Origin: Candidatus Sericytochromatia bacterium | GTDB lineage: Bacteria; Cyanobacteriota; Sericytochromatia; UBA7694 | Assembly (NCBI GenBank): GCA_018780035.1 | Contig: JADMKE010000005.1 | Coordinates: forward strand, 193,619 to 257,618 | Length of the DNA stretch: 64,000 nucleotides | Direction of reading: 5' to 3' | Shown here: positions 33,043-41,397 of the stretch, in pieces | How the letters are laid out: the number at the start of each line of letters is the position of its first letter | Numbering within the stretch: the first letter of the stretch is position 1 | Program-made: the position numbers and the translations under genes | The notes under the pieces: model-generated | What the model was told of the DNA's origin: nothing | Databases searched by the model: none | What the model saw: the letters and a program-made list of their open reading frames with translations, nothing else

Positions 33043-36000
33043 ATGAATATCAGGATGTATTCGGCAGCCCGGGAAGCGACCACCAAAGCCCGGAATGTCG
33101 CCTCCGCTATCCAACAGGCACAACGCCAGGTCAATGATGACAATAAAGATATTTCTGAAAAAGTAGATAAAAACCAACAAAGTCGCGATAAAAAGAAAGC
33201 TGAACAGGAACTCTTTTCAGCCAAAACCCAAAAAGATTTGGCGCAAAAACAGCTGAGTTTGACACAACAACAACAGGTGGTTGCCACCATTCAGGCTGTT
33301 GTGGGCATCATTGGTGCGGCTGTCAATATTGCTCAAAAGATCAACGGAGCTCAAAAACCCCCCAAACCCGAGGGAGATGGCGAAAACGGCGGTTCTGCTC
33401 CCTTGCCAAAACCACCTGCTGGCGGCGGCGCTGGTGGCGGAGGCGGTGGTAATCCCGTTGCTGCGGCCACAGGCGGCGGAGGCGGTGGTAATCCCGTTGC
33501 TGCGGCCACAGGCGGCGGCGGTGGTGGCGGCAATCCCGTTGCTGCTGTCAAAGGTGGCGGCGGCGGCGGCGGCGGTCCTCTTGCTGCGGTCACAGGTGCT
33601 GCAACGGGCATTGTAGACAAAGTCAAAGGTGCAGTCACAGGCGCTGTTGACACAGCCAAAGGTATTACTGGCGGCGGCGGCGGTGGCCCCGATCTGGGGG
33701 ATCTAAAAGGCCTCCAAAAAGGAGCTGGTTTTGCCAGCCAAGGAGCTCAGAAGGGTTTATCTGGAGGAGGTTTACCTGGTTCAGAAGCCTTGAGCGGAGC
33801 TGGTGGTTTGGTTGGAAAATTGCAGGGAGCCTTAAATGGTGCCTTGGACAAACTGGGTATTAGTATTCCTGGAGCCGAAAGTGGTGGAAAAGGGAGCCCT
33901 CTGGCTCTGGATGGCAAGTTTGGAGACAAGACAGAAGGCGCATTAAAGGCCTTTCAATCCTCTCAAGGCTTGGATCCCTCTGGAAAAGTAGATGATGCCA
34001 CTATCGGAAAACTTCAAAGCGTCTTGGGAGATAGCCCCCTTGGTGCCGTTACAGACCCAGTCAAAGGCGCTGTCGGTGCCGTTACAGACCCAGTCAAGGG
34101 TGCTGTCGGTGCCGTTACAGACCCAGTCAAAGGCGCTGTCGGTGCTGTTACAGACCCAGTCAAGGACGCTGTCGGTGCTGTTACAGACCCAGTCAAAAGC
34201 GCTGCTGCGGCAACAGGCGGCGGAAATGGAGCCCCTGAACAGGTCATCAACCCCAATGGAGAAGGGGGTGGCTTTGGCGACAAACTCAAAGGTCTGGGCT
34301 CTGGCCTCTTAGACAAAGTAAAATTTGCCACTGGCATTGGCCTCAGTGATGACAAAAAGGCCGAACGACAAGCCGCTCAAGCCGATATGAAAGAATTGGC
34401 CCAGTTAATTGAAAAACTGTTGGAGGCCCTTGGTTTGCAAAAAGCCACAGGGGGTGCCTTGGGCGATATTTCTAAAAAACTCGGCCAAATCAAAGATGTT
34501 GTCACCAAAGGCGAATATATTGATGACAACGGTAAACGCGTTGAAGCCAATGCTTTGGCCAAAGGCATTAACAGTGCGGTTATAGATCCCCTTTCAAAGG
34601 TTGGCAAAGCCGCAACTCAGGCCATTGCTGGAGCCGTTGGTACAGTTGCAGCAGCAGGCGCCTTGGCTGTCGCCACGCCTTTTGCAGCTGCGGGAAGCGC
34701 CCTATCTGGCAATACCGACGGTTTTAAACAAATTGGCGATGGATACAAACGCCTCGTTGGCGCCGGTGGCGACAAAGGTGGACAAGGCGGCTCTCCCGGT
34801 GGTGGCGAGGCCGGTTTGCAAACAGCCTTGAACGGCCTGTCTCAAGGAGGAGGCATCAGCGATGCCAATATTGCCCAATTTAAAGAAGCCGCAGGTAAAA
34901 TTTTTGGTGGAGCAACCACCGATGACGGCCAAGGCGGCCAACGCTTGCTCAGTGGCGATGAAATCACAGGAAAAATCAATGCTCTGCTCCAAGGAGCCCA
35001 ACAAGGTGGGGCTGAAAGCCTGCTCAAAGGAGCGGGAATCCCTGGCTTGGGTGCCATCACCAAAGGCGCTGATGGTGGCTTAAGTCTGGATATTGGTGGC
35101 AAGGCTTTAAACCTGAGCAAAGAACTTGTTGGCCAATTGGCGGCTGGCGGCGGCATTGCCCAACAGGCACTGGGCCAAGTTCAAAATGCAGTGGGCCAAG
35201 GTTTTGCTGCCGGAGCCAAGCTCGACGTCGGTGGCGTTTTAAGTGCAGCAGTGGGAGCCGGCCAACAGGCCGGTGCACTCGCTCTGAGCGGCCCACCCAC
35301 CCCTGGCGCTCAAACCCCACAACCAGGTGGCTCAACAGCCGTTGAAAGCGGAGACCCGTTGGCGGGCATTGTCGCAACGGGCACTCAAGTCACACAACTG
35401 GCAAATGGCGGCCTCAATATTGGCGGAACAGCTCCTGCACCAGGTCGTGGAGGCCAAACAGGCGGAGATGCGACCCCCGTTGGCGGTCTCAGTCTCACAG
35501 GAGATCAAGCCAAATTACTCGGTACGCTCAAACAAGCGGGCCTGGATATTGGTATCAGCCAAGACGGCAAAATTTCGCTGGGCGGAAAAGAAATCAGCAC
35601 GGCTCAATTGGATGGCTTACAGCAATTGGCAGGCAAAGGCCTCGACCTGGGCAAAATCGGCCTGAGTGTTGGTGAGAATGGTGGCATTTCAGCCAAACTC
35701 GGCCCTGTCCAATTGGGCATCGGCAAAGATGGCGGCGTTTCCGCTTCGATTGGCACCAAAGACATCTCTCTGGAACAAGTTGGGGCCCTTGCAGGTCTGG
35801 CCAGCAAAGGCCTGAATTTGGATCAACTGGGCCTCGGGGTCAATCCCGCTGGCGAAGTCACCGGCGCTCTGGGCGCTCTGGGTTTGAGTATTGGCAAAGA
35901 TGGCGCTGTTGCAGCCAAAGTTGGCGACAATGCGATCAACGCCGAGCAACTCGGTGCCTTGCAAGGCCTTGCCGCTCAAGGCATTGACTTGAGCAAAGCC

Positions 36001-39000
36001 AGTTTGAGCAGTGGCGACGGAGGTAAAATCACGGCAAATCTGGGTGGCATCAGCCTGGGTCTGGGCCAAGACGGTGGACTGAGTGTCACTGCCGGAGGAC
36101 AAACCCAATCTTTTGGCAAAGAACAACTTGGACAATTGACCAGTCAAATTGGTCAACTGGCCCAATTACAAGGTGCTGGTGTAAGTCTGGGTGGCCTGTC
36201 TGTCGGAGACAAGGGTCTGTCCCTTAGTATTGGCGGAGACAAAGGTGCCACAGTTGGTTTTGGTGCTGATGGAAAACTGTCAATCAGTGCAGGCGGAAAA
36301 ACCCAAGAGGGGATTTCTCTGGGCGATGCCAAAGGTGCATTGGCCAACCTCAGCACCTTGGCTTCACAGGGCGCATTGAGTGGAAACTCAGGGCTCAGTG
36401 TCTCATTGGGGGGCTCGGGAGGCTTACAAGTTGGCAACGCAAAAGGCAATGTTGGCTTGGGCGATTTGAGCCAGCAGGCAGTTCAAGGTTTGGCAGCAGT
36501 GGCCGGACAAGGGGTCAATTTGGCAAATGCCACATTGGCAGCAACGGGCACAGATGCAGCCAAAGGTCTGAGTATCAATGGAACAGATGCAGGTGCTTTG
36601 GCTCAAAGTACCACAGCCTTAAGCAAAGGCGGCCAGAATGTCGTCGGTCAAACCGTCAGTGACACCGGTGGCCAGGTTGGGAATCTCAGCGGAGCCGCAC
36701 AATCTGTAATTGCTGCTCTGGTGGCAAATGGCCAAAGTGCCAAATTTGAAAACGGTTCGATTGTTTTGGGCAATGGCGCCAAAATTGGCGAAGATGCTAT
36801 CAACAAATTGGCAGGTGGCATCACCGATGGCAAAGCCAATGGCACAGCGCAAGCTGTTTTGGGACTGGCTGCCAAAGGGGTCAGCATCGAAACCCTGTCT
36901 TTGGGCGCGGGTCTGCAAAATGCCGGTCAAACCGGTGATGCCATCACGATCAATGGCAATGTCAACCTCGATTCAAAATCTGTAGGCGCCTTGCTGGCAG
37001 GTGGTGATCGCGGCGGCGCCGTAACAGATGCTGTCAAAGCAGCAACCAACCTCACCTCGGCGCTTACCACTGCTGGCCAAGGGGCCACTGGGGGAGCCAT
37101 CACAGGGGTCGCCAATATCAGTTTTGATGAATCCAATGCCTCGGGTTCCACTCAGGGTATTGGGCTGTCCATTGCCGCTCAGCAAAATGGCCAAACAGGC
37201 CCGGCTCTGGCCTTGGACGGCGCTGCTGTCAAAGGTCTGGCCAATGGCGGTACCGACGCAGCAAGAGGTCTGGCCGCTCTGGCCAATAACCTCAAAGGTG
37301 CCGATGGCAAAGACATCTTAAGTGGGGCACAAAGAGCAGCTTTCTCAGCAGTGTCTTTGTTACAAGCAGCAGGCCTCACAGATGTTGCTTCCGATGGCCT
37401 TGGCGGTTTCGCGGGCAAATTGGGGGGCAAAGATGTCTCTGTCGATTTTGAAGCAGCAGGCCAACTGTCCTTGGGAACCACCAATGGTTTGGTGCGTGGG
37501 CTGACCATCGGCGCTCAGAATTCCGCAGCCAACCAAGTATTGGCAGGTATTGGTAACCTCAAAAGCCAACAGGCGGGCGGCACGGATATTTCAGGTGCAA
37601 GTGTCGACCTCGGTGGTCGCATCAGCGGCATCACAGCACCTTCAACCGGAGGTCAGAGCACCGCTACCAATGGTGCGTTAACAGACGTATTAAAGGGTGT
37701 GAACCTCCAAGGCGGCTCTGGTAGTGGCTCTGGCCAAAGCGTGGTGGGAGGACTCTTTGCTCCACTCTTACAGACAGGCCGTGAATTGAGCGACAGTGTA
37801 AGCGGTGCAAGCAATCCGATTGTGGGCCTGTTTACAGGTGATAACGCCAATGCCAGCGGCGCCAAAAATTTGCCTGGACAATTGGTGGGCAAAGCCGCAG
37901 AGTCGATCGCTGCGGGTATCACTGGCAACGATGCTTTTAAAAAAGCAGTGGAAAGTGGCGATTTGGCAGGAGCCTCCAAAATCTTAGAAGACAATGGGAT
38001 CTCTAAAGCAGATATCAGCGGTATCCTGTCTGCAGGCAGAGTAACCCAATCTTTGAACGTGAGCAGTGGCTCACTGGTAAGTGCGATCAAAGGCCAACTG
38101 TCTTTGAGTTCAACCGCAGGTCAAGACGGTGGCACCAACTACAGTGTCACCCGCACCAATAGCCAAAATCCATCGGGCGTACAGGTGGGCAGCTTAAGTG
38201 TCGATAAAACCGGCGGTATCAGTGGTGCGGGCAACTTACAAGATACCGGTACCAATCTGAATTCTGGTCAACTCAACAACCGCAAAGGTTTGGTTGCCGA
38301 CACCATTAATGGTTTTTTGCGCAACTCCGAAGAAAATGCGGGCAGCAGCCGGATTGGTCTGCGCGTCAAGGCGTCAGACATTCAATTGGATGCCCAAGGC
38401 AATCTGGCGAGTATCAAAGTGGACGGCAAAAGCCTGAGCTTGGATCAATTCTCGCAATTGTACGGTCAGAGCCGCGGATTTAGTGCCTCTCAGACCAGTG
38501 GCTTTGGCAATGGGTTGGGCTCTGCCGTCACAGGCGCGATCGGCAACGCCACTGCCGAATTGCAAAGAGGGGGCAGCGACAATAAAATTGGAGCTGCTGT
38601 AAACCAAGCTTTGTCAGGCTTTAAGGCAGCTGGCGTAGATACCACTGGCGCAAAAATAGATTATGGCAAAGATGGCAATGCCACGATTACCCTGGCCAAT
38701 GGCAATAGCATCGGTGTAGATAAAAAAGGACAGCTCTTTGCGGTCAACCCCACGGGTACCGGAAGCTCAGGTCAACCCGCTCAACCCGGCGGTTTTGGTG
38801 CCCAATTGACCAATACAGGTGCGGGTCAATCAGGGGTGATTCCCGGGCAAGATGCGGCCTTAAAAGCCTTCCTCGGAGGAGACGCCGCGTTTAATAAGTT
38901 CACGGCAAATCAAGATGAGGCGAATAAACTCAAAGCCCAAATTGAAAAAGGCTTTGACCAAAGTCTTTTCAGTGGCCGTACGGGTGGTGACGCCTTTGGA

Positions 39001-41334
39001 GCCGGACTGTTTGGTGTCTTGACACTTGGCTTGGGCGAAGTGGGACTAAGAGCAAGCAATGCCGGACAAAATGTCTCGAAAATTGATTTCACCTACGATC
39101 AACAAGGCAAAATCAATGGCGCCAATGTTGACTTTGCCAACGGTGGAAAGCTCAGCTTGGGCCGCAACGGCGATGGCCAATACAATGTCCGGGGCTACCA
39201 ATCGGGCACTGTGGACAATAGTCGGGGCTTGCTCAACTTCCTCAATACCCAACGCGAAGGTCAAGTGAATAATGCTTTGGGTAGCTTGGGCGCAACGGGT
39301 ATCAGCGTAAACACCAGAGATAACCCCAACCTGCCCTTGTCTGATCCGAGCAAAGGCCAAGCACGGCCCGATGGCAATCGCTTTAATGATGGTTTTGCGC
39401 AAGAATCAGTGGTTTCGCTGAACTTGGGTGGTCAAAAACTGGATATTGGCATCGATTATGACCGCAATGGCGGTACCTTTGTCAATTTAGATGGTTTAAA
39501 GGACCCACAAAAAAATGCTCTACAAGCAGCAGTGCAAGGCAAACTGGCCGAAGCCCTGCTGGGCGACCAAGATTTAGGCATCTTGCTGAGCAAAGGCAAT
39601 TCACAGGCCGCTCAAGCGCGGGTCAATGAAATTTTGCAACAGCAGGGCCTTGGCGACGTCAAGCTTGATGTCAACCAATTGGTTTCAGGCAGCGGCGTAC
39701 AACAAGGCAGTACATTAAAATCACTCGACGAATTAAAAGCTGGCACGGGCCCGCTTGCACAATCGGTGAGTGTTCAAGCGGCCTTGGGTTCTGTTCGCTC
39801 AGCCTTGGGAGGCAAAGAGGCTCAACTCACCCGCGATCAATTCCTGCAAGCCGAAGGGGATGTGATCAAGTCGTTTAAAGACAGTGGTCTCGAAAATGTT
39901 CGCTTTGCCACGACCGCGATTCAGGAATTGGTTGTCGATCCTAAATTTCAGGCCCTTGTGGCTGCCGGCGACACCAAAGGGGCAGAAGCCCTTTTGCGCC
40001 AAGCCGAAAAAGAAAGCGGCCTGAATCAAGGCGTCTTCAAACTGAGTGATCTCACCAAAGCGGGCCCCGAGGGCAAACCGCAAGCCAAATCAGTCGACGA
40101 GCTGAAACGGGAGTTTGGTTCTGTTGATCTCAACAAGGGATATGATGGACGTGTCTCCAAAGTCACGGCCAATAATATCACCGATATTGGCAATCAAAAA
40201 ACCCGCGATGCTGTTGAGGCGCTGACCCAAAACCAAGACTTCCAAGCCTTGGCCACAGGCACAGCCAGCAGTGATGTCGTAGACAAATACAAAAAAGAGC
40301 TGGGTGCAGGGTTTGAGAATGCCTCTCAAGGCCAAATCGCCCAAGCCCTTTTGGATCGTTCAGTGCGTTCGACGGGGGTCAGCCCGATCAATTCAGAAGG
40401 CAAAGCCCTGATCAATGTGACGGATCTCTTATCCAAAACTGAAACCGGCAAAGTCAGTCTCAAAGGTGCCGCTGGCATCAAAGACGTGATGGACAAAGCA
40501 GGTCTCAAGGGAGCGACAACGGTCGGGAACTTCTCTATCCGTCAAGACACCGCTGGTCGCCGGACAGTTGAAGCCACAGGGGCACCAGAGAAACTGCAGG
40601 AAAATCTCAAAAAGAATTTCCCAGAGAACGAAGGCCCCTCCCCATTCAAGAAAGGCCTGGATGGCGTCGTCAAAGGTCTGGGAGAATCCCTGCCCGAGCT
40701 GATGAAAGCCTTACAGGCCTTGAAAAAAGCCATGGAAGATTTGCAAGAAGCCCAGGTCAAATTGGCTGCCGCTAAAAAGCAGTACAATGCGGCACTCAAA
40801 TATGCAGCAGAAATGGGTATTACCGCAGATCTCGGTGGCGCTGGCGGTGGCGCTGGCGGCGGAGCCGGTGGTGTTGGCGCGGCAGGCATGGCCGGCCCCA
40901 TACAGGCAGCAGGACCCGCTGAAGCAGGCAAGGGGGGCGGCAAAGGTGGCGGCCCTGAACAAGCAGGCAAAGGCGGCCCTGAGCAAGCAGGCAAAGGTGG
41001 CCCTGAAGAAACCGGCAAAGGCGGTGCGACACCCACAGTGGATGAAAACGGCAACCCCACCACACCGGGTGAAGTTGCCTCTGAACTGTTGAGCCAGGTT
41101 GCCAGCGATGCAGGTTTCGCAAATATGTCGGTCTTGCTGGGTCTGCAGCCCGGTCTGCTGATTGCACAAGCCCAACAGGCGGATATGCTTGAAAACCTGA
41201 CCCACGTTATCAAACAATTGCAAAGCCCGAATGGTGACCCCATTCAGGAAATGCAAAAGTTTCTGGATCAGCTCAAGCAGCGTACAGGTATTGAAGCAAC
41301 TCCTCCTTCGGATATGATTCCGATGGGTGGTTAA
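33043..41334 (+). CDS. Giant Gly/Ala-rich repeat protein (2763 aa) with peptidoglycan-binding-like domain
   Basis: An unrecognised 2763-residue protein. Visible parts in order: N-terminal coiled coil (1-78); hydrophobic Gly/Ala segment (about 79-100, 'VVATIQAVVGIIGAAVNIAQ'); Gly-rich repeats built on 'NPVAAATGGGGGG' (127-216); a peptidoglycan-binding_1-like domain (about 287-328, 'LDGKFGDKTEGALKAFQSSQ' followed by 'DDATIGKLQSVLG'); five copies of 'GAVTDPVK' (334-388); a second Ala-rich hydrophobic stretch near 525-550; diverged repeats of about 57-66 residues (833-1140) on the theme 'LGLSIGKDGAVAAKVGD' plus 'EQLGALQGLAAQGIDL'; long low-complexity Gly/Asn/Gln regions; a C-terminal coiled coil (2546-2591) with 'KKQYNAALKYAAEMG'; and 'GPEQAGKG' repeats (2637-2660). 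No signal peptide or lipobox. GGGAAGGA precedes the ATG. Size and repetitiveness suggest a surface, fibre or secreted protein; the export route is unknown. Confidence 0.85.
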   Translation: MNIRMYSAAREATTKARNVASAIQQAQRQVNDDNKDISEKVDKNQQSRDKKKAEQELFSAKTQKDLAQKQLSLTQQQQVVATIQAVVGIIGAAVNIAQKINGAQKPPKPEGDGENGGSAPLPKPPAGGGAGGGGGGNPVAAATGGGGGGNPVAAATGGGGGGGNPVAAVKGGGGGGGGPLAAVTGAATGIVDKVKGAVTGAVDTAKGITGGGGGGPDLGDLKGLQKGAGFASQGAQKGLSGGGLPGSEALSGAGGLVGKLQGALNGALDKLGISIPGAESGGKGSPLALDGKFGDKTEGALKAFQSSQGLDPSGKVDDATIGKLQSVLGDSPLGAVTDPVKGAVGAVTDPVKGAVGAVTDPVKGAVGAVTDPVKDAVGAVTDPVKSAAAATGGGNGAPEQVINPNGEGGGFGDKLKGLGSGLLDKVKFATGIGLSDDKKAERQAAQADMKELAQLIEKLLEALGLQKATGGALGDISKKLGQIKDVVTKGEYIDDNGKRVEANALAKGINSAVIDPLSKVGKAATQAIAGAVGTVAAAGALAVATPFAAAGSALSGNTDGFKQIGDGYKRLVGAGGDKGGQGGSPGGGEAGLQTALNGLSQGGGISDANIAQFKEAAGKIFGGATTDDGQGGQRLLSGDEITGKINALLQGAQQGGAESLLKGAGIPGLGAITKGADGGLSLDIGGKALNLSKELVGQLAAGGGIAQQALGQVQNAVGQGFAAGAKLDVGGVLSAAVGAGQQAGALALSGPPTPGAQTPQPGGSTAVESGDPLAGIVATGTQVTQLANGGLNIGGTAPAPGRGGQTGGDATPVGGLSLTGDQAKLLGTLKQAGLDIGISQDGKISLGGKEISTAQLDGLQQLAGKGLDLGKIGLSVGENGGISAKLGPVQLGIGKDGGVSASIGTKDISLEQVGALAGLASKGLNLDQLGLGVNPAGEVTGALGALGLSIGKDGAVAAKVGDNAINAEQLGALQGLAAQGIDLSKASLSSGDGGKITANLGGISLGLGQDGGLSVTAGGQTQSFGKEQLGQLTSQIGQLAQLQGAGVSLGGLSVGDKGLSLSIGGDKGATVGFGADGKLSISAGGKTQEGISLGDAKGALANLSTLASQGALSGNSGLSVSLGGSGGLQVGNAKGNVGLGDLSQQAVQGLAAVAGQGVNLANATLAATGTDAAKGLSINGTDAGALAQSTTALSKGGQNVVGQTVSDTGGQVGNLSGAAQSVIAALVANGQSAKFENGSIVLGNGAKIGEDAINKLAGGITDGKANGTAQAVLGLAAKGVSIETLSLGAGLQNAGQTGDAITINGNVNLDSKSVGALLAGGDRGGAVTDAVKAATNLTSALTTAGQGATGGAITGVANISFDESNASGSTQGIGLSIAAQQNGQTGPALALDGAAVKGLANGGTDAARGLAALANNLKGADGKDILSGAQRAAFSAVSLLQAAGLTDVASDGLGGFAGKLGGKDVSVDFEAAGQLSLGTTNGLVRGLTIGAQNSAANQVLAGIGNLKSQQAGGTDISGASVDLGGRISGITAPSTGGQSTATNGALTDVLKGVNLQGGSGSGSGQSVVGGLFAPLLQTGRELSDSVSGASNPIVGLFTGDNANASGAKNLPGQLVGKAAESIAAGITGNDAFKKAVESGDLAGASKILEDNGISKADISGILSAGRVTQSLNVSSGSLVSAIKGQLSLSSTAGQDGGTNYSVTRTNSQNPSGVQVGSLSVDKTGGISGAGNLQDTGTNLNSGQLNNRKGLVADTINGFLRNSEENAGSSRIGLRVKASDIQLDAQGNLASIKVDGKSLSLDQFSQLYGQSRGFSASQTSGFGNGLGSAVTGAIGNATAELQRGGSDNKIGAAVNQALSGFKAAGVDTTGAKIDYGKDGNATITLANGNSIGVDKKGQLFAVNPTGTGSSGQPAQPGGFGAQLTNTGAGQSGVIPGQDAALKAFLGGDAAFNKFTANQDEANKLKAQIEKGFDQSLFSGRTGGDAFGAGLFGVLTLGLGEVGLRASNAGQNVSKIDFTYDQQGKINGANVDFANGGKLSLGRNGDGQYNVRGYQSGTVDNSRGLLNFLNTQREGQVNNALGSLGATGISVNTRDNPNLPLSDPSKGQARPDGNRFNDGFAQESVVSLNLGGQKLDIGIDYDRNGGTFVNLDGLKDPQKNALQAAVQGKLAEALLGDQDLGILLSKGNSQAAQARVNEILQQQGLGDVKLDVNQLVSGSGVQQGSTLKSLDELKAGTGPLAQSVSVQAALGSVRSALGGKEAQLTRDQFLQAEGDVIKSFKDSGLENVRFATTAIQELVVDPKFQALVAAGDTKGAEALLRQAEKESGLNQGVFKLSDLTKAGPEGKPQAKSVDELKREFGSVDLNKGYDGRVSKVTANNITDIGNQKTRDAVEALTQNQDFQALATGTASSDVVDKYKKELGAGFENASQGQIAQALLDRSVRSTGVSPINSEGKALINVTDLLSKTETGKVSLKGAAGIKDVMDKAGLKGATTVGNFSIRQDTAGRRTVEATGAPEKLQENLKKNFPENEGPSPFKKGLDGVVKGLGESLPELMKALQALKKAMEDLQEAQVKLAAAKKQYNAALKYAAEMGITADLGGAGGGAGGGAGGVGAAGMAGPIQAAGPAEAGKGGGKGGGPEQAGKGGPEQAGKGGPEETGKGGATPTVDENGNPTTPGEVASELLSQVASDAGFANMSVLLGLQPGLLIAQAQQADMLENLTHVIKQLQSPNGDPIQEMQKFLDQLKQRTGIEATPPSDMIPMGG
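33451..33690. repeat. In-frame Gly-rich coding repeats (36-42 bp units)
   Basis: Units of aatcccgttgctgcggccac plus a GGC/GGT tract, 36-42 bases long, recur three times and then decay into similar Gly-rich segments. They encode 'NPVAAATGGGGGG'-type linkers in the giant protein. Slippage could change linker length without a frameshift when units stay multiples of three. Confidence 0.75.
34042..34206. repeat. Five tandem 33-bp coding repeats
   Basis: The unit ggtgccgttacagacccagt-caaaggcgctgtc starts at 34042, 34075, 34108, 34141 and 34174 with a few silent or conservative changes. It encodes the 11-residue motif GAVTDPVKGAV of the giant protein. This is a protein repeat, not a CRISPR array, since no spacers exist. 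Confidence 0.9.
40951..41022. repeat. Three 24-bp coding repeats near the 3' end of the giant gene
   Basis: Units starting at 40951, 40975 and 40999 encode 'GPEQAGKG', 'GPEQAGKG' and 'GPEETGKG'. They form a flexible Gly/Lys linker between the C-terminal coiled coil and the last 100 residues. Confidence 0.85.
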
Positions 41335-41397
41335 AAACCTGACGCAGGTGGGTATATAGAGTCTGTAGAGAATTTTTGAGAAAAGGATCGAATACCA

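Noticed and set aside
34042..34206. Regular 33-bp repeats that might suggest a CRISPR array
   Set aside because: The units are directly adjacent without spacers, keep the reading frame and encode a protein repeat.
40542..41243. Long open frame on the minus strand inside the giant gene, and many others of 70-180 residues along 33-46 kb
   Set aside because: They mirror the Gly/Ala/Gln codon pattern of the sense gene, give Pro/Cys/Leu-rich low-complexity products, and lack ribosome-binding sites.
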